A stretch of DNA of 50,071 bases from contig JAFNSO010000037.1 of assembly GCA_017384945.1 (NCBI GenBank), positions 1 to 50,071 on the forward strand, given 5' to 3'. Of the stretch, positions 37,615 through 46,594 are shown piece after piece. Positions within the stretch are counted from its first letter, which is position 1. Each line of letters starts with the position of its first letter. A program made the translations under genes and the position numbers. The notes under the pieces are model-generated. The model searched no databases, was not told the origin of the DNA, and saw nothing but the letters and a program-made list of their open reading frames with translations. This DNA comes from Ruminococcus sp. (GTDB lineage: Bacteria; Bacillota; Clostridia; Oscillospirales; Acutalibacteraceae).

Positions 37615-38040
37615 ATGAAAAAAACTATCAGAATGTTTGCGCTCGCGCTTGTAATCGCGCTCAGCATTTCGCTGTTCGCTTCCTGCGGCGGCGCGACTGA
37701 CATCGACCTCGACGGGGTTGATTACTCGAGCGTTTCGCTTACTATCAAGGAAAGCGACTTCGACAAGATGGAGGAGTTCCTCAAGGAGCTCGAGTCGGGC
37801 AAGTACGACCGCAACGTTGTTAAAATCACGGGTGAAAACGCGACAAGACAGAGCAACTGCACAATCCTTGTCAAGGACGGCAAGGGCACAGGCCGCGGAG
37901 TTTCGTGGGAGGTAATCGACGGCAAATACCCCGACGACTATCCCGCTGACGGCGCAAAGATCACAATTACGGGCGTTCTCGTAAAGAACGACAGCGGAGC
38001 CAGAGTGCTTATGGTTCCCGCCGATAAGATTGAGAAATAA
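37615..38040 (+). CDS. Small lipoprotein
   Basis: A 141-residue exported lipoprotein. The signal peptide ends in a lipobox FASC with the lipidated Cys at 24. The mature part is short and acidic and finishes with a beta-rich stretch (GAKITITGVLVKND, ARVLMVPADKIEK), which may be an OB-like fold; this is a weak inference. RBS AAAGGAG precedes the ATG. I recognise no specific family. It follows the four-helix membrane protein in the same direction and ends before a strong terminator. Confidence 0.88.
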   Translation: MKKTIRMFALALVIALSISLFASCGGATDIDLDGVDYSSVSLTIKESDFDKMEEFLKELESGKYDRNVVKITGENATRQSNCTILVKDGKGTGRGVSWEVIDGKYPDDYPADGAKITITGVLVKNDSGARVLMVPADKIEK

Positions 38041-38050
38041 AAAACATAAA

Positions 38051-38088
38051 GAAAGCGCGCAGCGAGCAACTGAGTGCGCAAAAAAATT
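38051..38088 (+). repeat. Copy 2 of the short dispersed intergenic element
   Basis: Shares GAAAGCGCGCAGCG and the following CAAC.GAG.G.GCAAAA pattern with 14619-14656. Both copies directly follow a gene. Flanking GCGC ends could pair. Confidence 0.5.
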
Positions 38089-38104
38089 ATGCTGTGAAAG
38101 CATC

Positions 38105-38142
38105 AACCGGGTAACCCTTTCGGGCTACCCGGTTTCTTTTTT
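38105..38142 (+). terminator. Terminator of the lipoprotein gene
   Basis: A 9-bp stem (AACCGGGTA, 38105-38113, with 38126-38134) encloses a smaller CCC/GGG pairing and is followed by TTCTTTTTT. Confidence 0.88.
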
Positions 38143-38170
38143 GGGGCTTAATGCAACAGCCCCGTTTGTT

Positions 38171-39553
38171 TTATTTTACCTTGACCTTAAGCCTGAGCGT
38201 TACACCGTTAACAATGATTTTTAACGATGTTTTGCCGCGCTTTCGTCCCCTGACAGTCAGCGTCGCTGCTGATTTTTTTGAGGTGATTTCGGCGATTTTG
38301 GTGTTTTTATAGGTGTTCTTAACGTTTGAGGCCTTGCCTGTAATACTTACCCTTACGGTCTTGCCTTTTCTGACGGTGACAGATTTTTTGCTCAGCCTCG
38401 GCGAAGTCGTGACCTTGACCGATACTTTAAGCCTTCCGCCGCCCGAAAGGGTTGCCGAGATGATCGCGCTGCCCTTTTTCAGTCCTGTGACGGTTCCGTT
38501 TTTGACGGTTACAGCCTTCGCGTTCGAGGTTTTCCAGCCTGTTGCCTTACTGTCGGCGGTCATGAGCTTAAGCTTTTCGCCCGCCTTTAGCTTTACGGAG
38601 GATTCTATATTCTTTTGAGTATTACTTTCAGTCGCTTTCTGCGGAATACCTGTTGTTTCCCCGGGAGTCTCTGTTGTTTCCTTGGGAATCTCTGTTGTTT
38701 CCTGAGGAGTGGGTTCTTCACTCGGAGTGTTATCGACCTTTACGGTCTTGACGTTATCTACCAACTTGCTTGAGAGCCAAGCCGCGCGGCTTATCATCCA
38801 GTCGGCGCAGAAATCATACGCGCCCTTAAAATCATTGGTGTATACCGTGTCCGCCGTATTGACGTAGCAGGTGTTGGAGTCCTCGTCGTAAACTGCGGTT
38901 TTAAGGCGGCTGTGGTCTGCTATCCATTCCGATGTTTTAAGCTTCCAACCGCGTGTGTAGTTCATTTCGGCGCTGTCCTTGAGGAGATTATAGTATTTGT
39001 GAGGTTATTGAATCGTTTTCCTCAAAAGAGAAATCGCAGATATATAATGTTCCTTTTCTTACGACAAAATCGCCCTTTGCCGTTTCGTCGACGTAAACGA
39101 GGTTTTTGTCAATATAAAAAGCGCCGTCCGTCCAGTTTTCACTGTTGTTGTAATACGCTGTGTCCGAAAAAGAGGACCCGCGGAGTTGGAGGGGCTTTTC
39201 GGGGGGTCGATGGAGGCAAGATTTGTACAGCCCGAAAACGCCCCGTGACTGATATAAGAAACGCTTTCGGGGATAGTCACGCTTGTGATGCTTTTGTTAT
39301 TCGCGAAAGCGTTGAAACCGATATAAACGACGGTTTTTCCTTGGAGCTCGGAGGGGACGACAAGCACCTTTTCGCTTCCTGTGTAACGCATAATAGTCGC
39401 GCTGTTACCGTATGCCGTGTATTCGTAATCGCCGCTTTTCAGAGTTTCGGCGACATCGGGCTCGATGTCGGTCTCAGCGGCGAAGCACATTACCGATGAG
39501 GATGAGATCACAGTCAAAACGGAGATCGCGATCGCGATAAGTTTTTTGAACAT
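38171..39553 (-). pseudogene. Broken surface-protein gene: LRR N-terminus and CotH-like/Ig-like C-terminus
   Basis: Three reading frames carry consecutive pieces. First (39553 to about 39190): a signal peptide (to about residue 25) and LRR_5 repeats (AFANNKSITSVTIPESVSYIS, shown in part) read on to NLASID, then go out of frame. Second (about 39180 to 39005): a shifted frame continues the same fold with AYYNNSENWTDGAFYIDKN, a classic BspA-type rung, to a stop. Third (about 38995 to 38171): YYNLLKDSAEMNYTRGW and DFCADWMISRAAWLSS resemble the C-terminal end of CotH-type kinases, followed by a Thr/Pro/Glu linker and two Lys-rich Ig-like domains. At least two frame breaks and a probable internal deletion are needed. 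Sequencing error could explain one break but not the missing middle. RBS AAGGAAAG precedes the first ATG. Confidence 0.7.
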
Positions 39554-39663
39554 AAAAACTTTCCTTTATGACGGATTTGAATGTTTTTGCTTATTATATC
39601 ATTGATAGCTGAAGTTCATCTGAAGATATAGTTTTTACATTAAAAAAGCGGGTTTTTTAAAGC

Positions 39664-39691
39664 AAAAAACGGGGCTGTTTTCACAGCCCCG
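39664..39691 (-). terminator. Terminator of the minus-strand amylase gene
   Basis: A 9-bp stem (39670-39678 with 39683-39691) has a TTTC/GAAA tetraloop and, on the minus strand, is followed by six T. It lies 10 bases after the amylase stop. Confidence 0.9.
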
Positions 39692-39700
39692 CGGTGTAGA

Positions 39701-42700
39701 TTATTCAGAATATTCGCTCCAGGCTGCGCCGTCGAATACCATTCCCGTCTTGGGGAAGGTGAGGTCGCCCGTCTGGTCGCCGTTTGTGTTGAAGATCACG
39801 CAGGTCGCTCCGTCGGGAACCTCCGCCTTGTATATGCCGTCCGAGACCTTTTCGGCGTCGGTACCCGGCCAATTCATCATTTCCTTGTTACTTTCCGACC
39901 AGAAGTAAGCGCGAACGCCGTTCCAGTTGGTGTTCTTGAAGTAGACGTACTGCTTCTGAGCCTCTGTCGGCGGCTCGGTCTTGGGAGCCTCAGTTGCCGC
40001 CGCCTGAGTCGCCTGAGTCGCGGGGGTCGTCGCGGCGGGGGTCTTTGAGCCGCCCTTCTTGCCGCAGTTGCCGCACTTGTCAAAGAACAGAGCGGAGTAG
40101 AGCTGTATGCAGGTCGCGTCCTTGACGGAGACGAGGTTGTTTCCGTCGCAGTCAGCCGCCGCGAGTCCCGTTCCCGTCAGATTCGCGAGCAGGGCGATGT
40201 GACGCTGTACGAGTGTCGCGTCCTTGACGTTGATGTTCGAGTCGAGGTTAGCGTCGCCGATAAGGTACTCGCCGCTCACGATCGGAACTCCCGTCGCCTG
40301 AGTCGCCTGCGTCTCCTGAGTAGCCTGCGTCTCCATTTCGTAGTGAGACCAGCTCGAGCCGTTGTACATCTGATTTGACGAGGGGATTTTAATATCGCCC
40401 GTCTTGTTGCCCGCGTTGTCCGAGAAGATACACATATTGTATTCCTTCGGGAAGGTAATCATATAGATGTTGTCCTTGTACTTCTTCATTGAGACGCCCG
40501 GCCACGATACGGGCGAGGAGGTCGTTCCCTCAGTCCAGTAGTAGATCGTCGGGGAGGAGAACTTTGCCGAGGAGTTATCGAAGAAGATTATGTTGACCTT
40601 GTCGGGGTCGGGAGCAGTCGGAGGCGGGGGAGTCTGACCGTTGTACGGCTCCCACTTGTTGTCCGCCATAAATATCATATTCGTCTCGGAAATATCGAGA
40701 CCCTTAGCCATTTCACCCGGGTAACGCTTGCCGCCGCCGTTTTCGCTGAATATTACACAGCCGTTGGTGAGCTCGTCCTCGACCTCGTAGTAGTAGAGGT
40801 TAAGCGAGCTGTCAAGCGTCATCGGCTTGCCCGGCCAGGCTCCGTTTGACTTTGCCTCGCTGCCGCTTTCGTCGTAGATGTAGGCGTTGACGCTCGACCA
40901 GTTGTAGGAGGTGTTGTCAAAGTAGATCCTCGTGACCGCGTTGCGATCCTTCTTTTTGAAGGAGTAGGATTTTTCGAGCTCGTCTGCGCCGTTTTTAGCC
41001 GAGATAACAACGTCAAAAATCGTGCCGTCTTCGATCCCGTCGCCGATTTTGAAGGACTGACCGTTGACTACCTTGAACGGAGCGCCGCCGTTGACGGAAG
41101 CCATCGCCGAGTCCGCGCCGCGGATAGAGAAGGTGACGGTCTGACTGTCGTAGAAGCCGTAGATGCCCGAAAGACTCATATGTATCGAGGACTGGGGACC
41201 CTCAATGAGGATAGTGCCGCAGTCGCCCGAGTTGAATTTTGCCTTGCCGCCCGCGACGGTAGCCTTTGTTCCGTCGTAGACGTTTGTTACGACCGCCTTG
41301 TTGCCCCAGATCGAGGAAACGTTTACTTCGATTTCCTTGTTCTTGGGAGCGCCGATGACCGCGATAACCTCGTCGGTCATTTCGCCGTTGTCATAGGAAC
41401 GTGAGAAGGTGTAGCCTGTTTCGGCGTTGTAAGCGGAAATCTGCTGGTGCTTGCCCGCGCCGATCGCGACGTGCTTTTTGCGGAAGGTGCCGACCTTCTG
41501 CCAGTGAGCGAGCACCTTTTGGTCGATGCTTGACCAGTTCATATCGGAACGGAGCGAGTGACCCGAGCCGCCGTGTCCGTCAAAGCCCATTCCCGCGACG
41601 GTCGGACGGTTTGTCTCGTCGCCGTAGAAGGTCTGGATCGCGCCCGGCATAAGCTGGAACGCCGAGCCCTGATAGATAAGGCTGTCGCTGCTGTCTCTCG
41701 CCGCGAGAGCCGAGTCGTGAGAGGAAATGTATGTGAGAACGTTGTGACCCGCGTCGTTGTTGAGTGCTTCGGCGTAGCCCTGATAGACTCCGTTAATGCT
41801 CGAAACACCCGGAACGCCCGAGCCCGAGAAGCCGAAGTTGATCATTGAGTCAAAGCCGCCCTCGGTGAAGTAGTCGCCGTTGCCGAGGCTCTTGTAGTCC
41901 CAGCATTCGCCCGTCATCCAGAAGTCGTCCTTCCAGTTCGCGCCCGCCTTTGTCGGGTTTTTCTGTCTCCACTGCTTGAGAGCCGCTACGCAGGCGGTCT
42001 TGAGCTTTTTCCAGGAGGCTTTTTCGACGTGCTTTGCGGTATCGCAGCGGAAGCCGTCGACGCCGTAGGTCGAAACCCATTCGGAGAGCCATTTTACGAT
42101 GTAGTTTGAGACAGAGTCGGAGCCGCCGTACTTTGCGGTCTTGGCGCTGAGAGTGCCCTCCTTCTGCCACTTTGTCTTTAGGATCGGGGGAAGCGAGACG
42201 CTCTTGCTCTGCTCGGTTCGGAAGTCGGGCAGACCCGCGAGACAGGAGGTCAGCTCGTCGCCGCCGTCGCCGCCGGTGTAGCCCGCGAGACCCGAGCGGA
42301 TCCAGTCGTTGCCCCACCATTGACCCCAAGCGGAGCCGCCGCCCTCGTAGTCGATGTAGTCGTGCAGGCTGTTGACTCCCGTGAGCTTGTAGACGTAGGA
42401 CTCGGCCTTGCTCTTGTCCTTGAAGGCTCCGAAGTTGTAGGTGAGCATATCCTTGATCGTGTTGTAGCCCGCGTGGTTCATAACGATGTCCATAATAACG
42501 CGGATACCGTGTTTGTGGGCTGTGTCGACCATTGTCTGAAATTCCTGACGCGTACCGAAGTTCAGATCGGGCTCGGTGTAGTCGAGAACGTAGTAGCCGT
42601 GGTAGGAGTAGTGAGAGAAATCCTGAGGCTCGCCCGGGGTAACATAGCCGTGGATCTGCTCGTAAGGAGCCGAAAGCCAGATCGCGTTTGTACCCAGCTT

Positions 42701-43036
42701 GTCAAAATAACCCTCCTCGATTTTCTTTGTGATTCCCGCGAAGTCGCCGCCGTGGAAGGTTCCGGGGTTGCTCTGCCAGCCCGAAAGCGGCGAGCCGCCC
42801 TTGTCGGTGGCGCGGCCGTAGGAATGGTCGTTGGAGGTGTTTCCGTTAAAGAAACGGTCGGTCAGCAAAAAATACACCGACGCGTTGTCCCACGAGAAAT
42901 CGTCGGGATTTTGGAGCTTAATCTTTTGGTTATAGCCTGTGTCTGTCTTTTTGTCGGCCGCCTCAACGGGCACAGCCGAAAAAGCGCAGCATATGCACAG
43001 ACAGATACAAAGCATTACTGCCAATGCTCTTTTCAT
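39701..43036 (-). CDS. Secreted GH13 alpha-amylase with CBM26-like modules and an internal dockerin
   Basis: A 1111-residue extracellular starch-degrading enzyme. The signal peptide (about 1-26) ends VEA. The GH13 barrel (about 50-610) has region I DIVMNH (183-188), region II DGFRCDTAKH with nucleophile D332, region III GECWDY with acid/base E377, and region IV SHDS with D441. Starch-binding CBM26-like modules lie at about 702-800 and 814-900 and at the C-terminus (about 1030-1111), each with the aromatic pattern IYFDN...W....YIY and WPG. A type I dockerin (about 926-985) sits between the second and third modules, with two calcium-loop repeats each ending VKDAT, followed by a CGNCGKKGG cysteine turn. 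I start at ATG 43036 after AAAGGAAG; upstream in-frame codons lie in the promoter region. It is divergent from the plus-strand starch genes. Confidence 0.95.
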   Translation of the reverse strand: MKRALAVMLCICLCICCAFSAVPVEAADKKTDTGYNQKIKLQNPDDFSWDNASVYFLLTDRFFNGNTSNDHSYGRATDKGGSPLSGWQSNPGTFHGGDFAGITKKIEEGYFDKLGTNAIWLSAPYEQIHGYVTPGEPQDFSHYSYHGYYVLDYTEPDLNFGTRQEFQTMVDTAHKHGIRVIMDIVMNHAGYNTIKDMLTYNFGAFKDKSKAESYVYKLTGVNSLHDYIDYEGGGSAWGQWWGNDWIRSGLAGYTGGDGGDELTSCLAGLPDFRTEQSKSVSLPPILKTKWQKEGTLSAKTAKYGGSDSVSNYIVKWLSEWVSTYGVDGFRCDTAKHVEKASWKKLKTACVAALKQWRQKNPTKAGANWKDDFWMTGECWDYKSLGNGDYFTEGGFDSMINFGFSGSGVPGVSSINGVYQGYAEALNNDAGHNVLTYISSHDSALAARDSSDSLIYQGSAFQLMPGAIQTFYGDETNRPTVAGMGFDGHGGSGHSLRSDMNWSSIDQKVLAHWQKVGTFRKKHVAIGAGKHQQISAYNAETGYTFSRSYDNGEMTDEVIAVIGAPKNKEIEVNVSSIWGNKAVVTNVYDGTKATVAGGKAKFNSGDCGTILIEGPQSSIHMSLSGIYGFYDSQTVTFSIRGADSAMASVNGGAPFKVVNGQSFKIGDGIEDGTIFDVVISAKNGADELEKSYSFKKKDRNAVTRIYFDNTSYNWSSVNAYIYDESGSEAKSNGAWPGKPMTLDSSLNLYYYEVEDELTNGCVIFSENGGGKRYPGEMAKGLDISETNMIFMADNKWEPYNGQTPPPPTAPDPDKVNIIFFDNSSAKFSSPTIYYWTEGTTSSPVSWPGVSMKKYKDNIYMITFPKEYNMCIFSDNAGNKTGDIKIPSSNQMYNGSSWSHYEMETQATQETQATQATGVPIVSGEYLIGDANLDSNINVKDATLVQRHIALLANLTGTGLAAADCDGNNLVSVKDATCIQLYSALFFDKCGNCGKKGGSKTPAATTPATQATQAAATEAPKTEPPTEAQKQYVYFKNTNWNGVRAYFWSESNKEMMNWPGTDAEKVSDGIYKAEVPDGATCVIFNTNGDQTGDLTFPKTGMVFDGAAWSEYSE

Positions 43037-43082
43037 TTCAAAACTTCCTTTCAGGCGCGGTTTCAGCCGCGTATTCATTTTC

Positions 43083-43111
43083 ATTATATTGTCCGAGTGA
43101 GATATTTTCAA
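43083..43111 (-). promoter_or_regulatory. Promoter of the minus-strand amylase gene
   Basis: On the minus strand TTGAAA (43106-43111), 17 bases and TATAAT (43083-43088). The leader contains a GCGGCTGAAACCGC hairpin shortly before the ribosome site. No clear catabolite-response element was seen in the 300-bp divergent region. Confidence 0.72.
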
Positions 43112-43273
43112 TACCAAAACTCCATTTGTAATTTTAATCAGCTTTATGCACAAACAGCGACTTGAAAATCTGTGTATTTTAACCTACAAAATTTTTGTGT
43201 CCGATAGTTAAAATTTGTTCACTCCCGAAATTTAAAAAATCAGCGTGGAATTTTACATTTTCTCTATATAATG

Positions 43274-43302
43274 TTGACAAAAGGCGGTTATTTTGATACC
43301 AT
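43274..43302 (+). promoter_or_regulatory. Promoter of the plus-strand starch locus
   Basis: TTGACA (43274-43279), 17 bases and a weak TACCAT (43297-43302) lie 35 bases before the start codon. The perfect -35 with poor -10 suggests an activator or moderate strength. Confidence 0.55.
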
Positions 43303-43336
43303 AAAATTAGCTATATCCGCTAAGGAGGAGAAACAA

Positions 43337-46300
43337 ATGAAAACAAAGCTGCAAAAATTTTTAGGCATATTTTTGTCGCTGACAATGGTAATAAGCCTTG
43401 TTCCCGTGACGGCGTTTGCCGATGACGGAGAGGAAGGCTCGGGCGGCGCTCATACATTTTCACAGCCTACCTACGTCTGGGCGGACGATTTAAAGAGCTG
43501 TCTTGCCGAGATGGTCTGTGAGGACGACCCCGAGCTCACCGTAAGGGAGAACTCGGAGAACATAAGCCTCTCCGAGCACAAGGACGCGACCTGTGAGGAA
43601 AAGGGCTTTGACAAGTACGAGGCGGTTTTTGAAAACGAAAGCTTCACAAAGCAGGAGAAGCTTGTTGAGATCGACAAGCTCGGCCACGACTGGGGCGAAT
43701 GGGAGGTCGACACTCCCGCGTCCGAGGGCAAGGCGGGCAAGGAGATCCGCCGCTGTAAGCGCGACGAGTCGCATTTTGAGGAAAGAGACATCCCCGCGAT
43801 AATCGTCGAGTTCAAGCTCTGGGTCAACGGCGAGCAGATTTCGACCGACAACAAGGAGGTCGCCTGCGGCAAGGGAACGGCTGTGTTTGATTCTTCCTCG
43901 AACACCCTGACCCTCGACAACGCGGAAATAAAAACTCCCCACGAATATTCAAAGGACAAAAAAGCCCTCATATACAGCGGAGTGAGAAACCTGACGATCG
44001 TTTTGAAGGGCGAAAGCTCCCTCGTCGGCAACGAGGAAACACCCGACGGCTTTGTCGCCGCGAATGGCTGTAACCTCAACGTAAGGGGCGACGGAAAGCT
44101 CTCCGTAAACGACACCGCCTACGGAATATACATCGAGGGCGGAGATTTTGACTGCGACTCTTCTGAGCTCGAGATAGCCTCAAAAAATTCGTCGGGTCTC
44201 TGGGTCGGAAGAAACATCACCTTCACAAGGGCTACCGCGAAAATATCGACGAACAGCCCCTACTTCAACGCCGTCAATTCGGACGTTGACGGAACGATCA
44301 CCGTGACCGACAGCGACGTCGAGGTGAGCTCAAAGAAGGCGGCTGTGCGCTTCGGCGGCGGCGACGACGACAACACTCTTCATCAGCTCGTACTGAACTC
44401 GGGAAGCCTGAAAATCGAGTCGGGCTCCGACTACGGAATCCTCGTCTGGAACTACTACAATCCCGCGACGGGCTTGGCGGCTCCGAACGGAAAAATCATC
44501 GTCAACGGCGGTACACTCGACGTCACCTCGGCTTCGGGAGCGGCGAACGTCGGCGACGTTACGATCGCGGACAAAATGAACTTCGCCTCGGGCGAGGCTC
44601 TTTCCGACAGCGGAAGGGTCGTTCTGACCGACGGAGTTGTCGAGTACAAGCTCTGGGTCAACTCTCAGAGAATAACAAGCGAGAAAACAGAGGTCAAATG
44701 CGGCGACGGCAAGGCGGTCTACGACGCAAAAAGAAGAACCCTCACCCTGAGCGGCGCGACGGTCTCAAAGGCTTACGAGTTTGTCGAGAAGAACTCCGCG
44801 TTCATTTACAGCGAGATACACCACCTCGACATCGAGCTCGAGGGTGAAAACAAGCTCGAGGGCGAAGCCACCTACGGAATAAACACCGCGAAGGGCTGTG
44901 ATTTGTGCATAGTCGGCAACGGCTCGCTGAGCGTAGCCTCGGTGGACAACGGCGTTCGCGTCGGCGACGAGCAGGACGACAAGGGCAGTCTCAACATCAA
45001 CGACGCCGTCGTTAAAATCAGAGCCAAATCCGGTACGGGACTGTGGGTTCGCAAGGACATCGACATCAGCAAGAGCGACGTTGAGGTTCTGACCGACAGC
45101 CCATACTTCAACGCCGTAGTCTGCAACTATGACGGCACAGTTACACTGACCGATACAAAGCTTTCGGCGTCCTCAAAGAGAGCCGCGATTCACTTCGGAA
45201 ACGGCGACGAGGACTATTCCGAGCACAATTTTGTTATGAATTCAGGCACTCTCAAGCTCGAGAGCCTCGCCGATTACGCCATCTTTGTCGATAACAGCCG
45301 CGACCCGTATTCGGGCGAGACCGCGCTCAACGGCTCGGTTCACGTTAACGGCAGGGTCGAGCTCAATTCGATGTTCGGCGGCACAAATCTTCCGAAGGAA
45401 AGTATCACCTACGGCAGAGATATGGTCTTTACCTACGGCGACTCCCTGTGTGACGGGGGCAAGGTCGTCGTAAAGCCGAAGGATATGATTTTCCCGTCCT
45501 ACGTTGTCAAAAAGGACGCGACCTGCACCGAGGACGGCGTTCAGGCTCACTACGAGGACGGCAAGCTCCTGTTCAGGGACAAGGACGGCAACGAGCCCGT
45601 CACCGCGGAGCTTCTGATCATCCCCGCGACGGGTCACAGGTGGGGCGAGCCCGAGTACGAGTGGGACGACGAGACAAAGACCGTCACGGGCAAGGTCGTC
45701 TGCGAAAACGACGAGACCCACGTCGAAATCGAGACAGTCGAGTACACGACTATCACCGTCAAGGGTCCCTCCTGCTCCGAGGAGGGTCAGACGCTCGACA
45801 TCGCCGACTTCAAGGGCGAATTGTTCAAAAAGCAGGTCTCGAGACCTCACGCTATCCCGAAAACCGAGCACAAGTGGGGCGAGCCCAAGTACGAGTGGGC
45901 GGACGATTATTCAAGCTGTACCGCGAGGGTGGTCTGCAAGAACGACCCCGAGCATATCCTCGAGGAGACCGTGACGGATATCCCCGTCACTCAGCTCGAG
46001 GGCGAAACCACCTACACCGCCATGTTTGAGAACAGCGTGTTCGGGATGAGCACGATCACCATAAAGGATACTCCGACTCTTCCCGAGCCGATAACCGAGA
46101 CCACCGAGCCGACGACCGCAGAGCCGACTCAGGCTCCGACGACTGTTGAGCCGACCGAGCCGACGACCGCAGAGCCGACGACCGTTGAGCCGACCGAGGC
46201 TCCGACTCAGAAGGCGACTGAAAAGCCAAAGACGGAGAAGAAGGAAAACCCTGTCTCCGTCAAAAAGTCAAAGACAAAGACGCTCAGAAAAAAGACCCTG

Positions 46301-46558
46301 AAAGCAAAGAAGCTCTCGGCAAAGCTCATTACGATCAAAAACGCCAAGGGCTCCGTCAAGGTCGTCAAGATAAGAAACGGCAAAAACGACAAGCTCTTCA
46401 ATAAAATCAAGGTCAACTCAAAAACAGGCGAAATCACCTTCAAGAAGGGCAAGTACTCAAAGGGTACGTTCAAAATCAAGCTGAAAATAACCGTCTCGGG
46501 CAACTCGGCTTATAAAAAGAAAACACTTAAAGCGACCGTCAGGGTCAGAATAAAATAG
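43337..46558 (+). CDS. Secreted surface protein with duplicated beta-helix halves and repeated Trp-rich modules
   Basis: A 1073-residue exported protein. The signal peptide ends AFA (28). Two homologous blocks of about 270 residues begin VEFKLWVNGEQIS and VEYKLWVNSQRIT; each carries the rungs ALIYSGVRNLTI, GLWVGRNITF, DSPYFNAV and YGILV, consistent with parallel beta-helix (carbohydrate-binding-like, DUF4353-like) folds. A separate Trp-rich module occurs three times (Y.WADD..SC.A..VC.NDPEH at the N-terminus and twice after the helices, with GH.WGE lead-ins). Then come a Thr/Pro/Glu linker and a Lys-rich C-terminal domain ending VRVRIK. No dockerin or catalytic motif is visible. The start is ATG 43337 after AAGGAGG. 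It lies 36 bases before a dockerin amylase and is probably co-transcribed, suggesting a role at the starch-binding surface; function unproven. Confidence 0.9.
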   Translation: MKTKLQKFLGIFLSLTMVISLVPVTAFADDGEEGSGGAHTFSQPTYVWADDLKSCLAEMVCEDDPELTVRENSENISLSEHKDATCEEKGFDKYEAVFENESFTKQEKLVEIDKLGHDWGEWEVDTPASEGKAGKEIRRCKRDESHFEERDIPAIIVEFKLWVNGEQISTDNKEVACGKGTAVFDSSSNTLTLDNAEIKTPHEYSKDKKALIYSGVRNLTIVLKGESSLVGNEETPDGFVAANGCNLNVRGDGKLSVNDTAYGIYIEGGDFDCDSSELEIASKNSSGLWVGRNITFTRATAKISTNSPYFNAVNSDVDGTITVTDSDVEVSSKKAAVRFGGGDDDNTLHQLVLNSGSLKIESGSDYGILVWNYYNPATGLAAPNGKIIVNGGTLDVTSASGAANVGDVTIADKMNFASGEALSDSGRVVLTDGVVEYKLWVNSQRITSEKTEVKCGDGKAVYDAKRRTLTLSGATVSKAYEFVEKNSAFIYSEIHHLDIELEGENKLEGEATYGINTAKGCDLCIVGNGSLSVASVDNGVRVGDEQDDKGSLNINDAVVKIRAKSGTGLWVRKDIDISKSDVEVLTDSPYFNAVVCNYDGTVTLTDTKLSASSKRAAIHFGNGDEDYSEHNFVMNSGTLKLESLADYAIFVDNSRDPYSGETALNGSVHVNGRVELNSMFGGTNLPKESITYGRDMVFTYGDSLCDGGKVVVKPKDMIFPSYVVKKDATCTEDGVQAHYEDGKLLFRDKDGNEPVTAELLIIPATGHRWGEPEYEWDDETKTVTGKVVCENDETHVEIETVEYTTITVKGPSCSEEGQTLDIADFKGELFKKQVSRPHAIPKTEHKWGEPKYEWADDYSSCTARVVCKNDPEHILEETVTDIPVTQLEGETTYTAMFENSVFGMSTITIKDTPTLPEPITETTEPTTAEPTQAPTTVEPTEPTTAEPTTVEPTEAPTQKATEKPKTEKKENPVSVKKSKTKTLRKKTLKAKKLSAKLITIKNAKGSVKVVKIRNGKNDKLFNKIKVNSKTGEITFKKGKYSKGTFKIKLKITVSGNSAYKKKTLKATVRVRIK

Positions 46559-46594
46559 ACTAAAGGCTAAGACGAAAATCGGGAGGAGACTCAT

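Noticed and set aside
38030-38224. Short plus-strand open frame after the lipoprotein gene
   Set aside because: It is made of the dispersed repeat and the terminator hairpin translated. It has no ribosome site.
43037-43153. 39-residue N-terminal extension of the minus-strand amylase
   Set aside because: It would lie across the promoter and ribosome site and would bury the signal peptide. The ATG at 43036 has AAAGGAAG and starts directly with the signal sequence.
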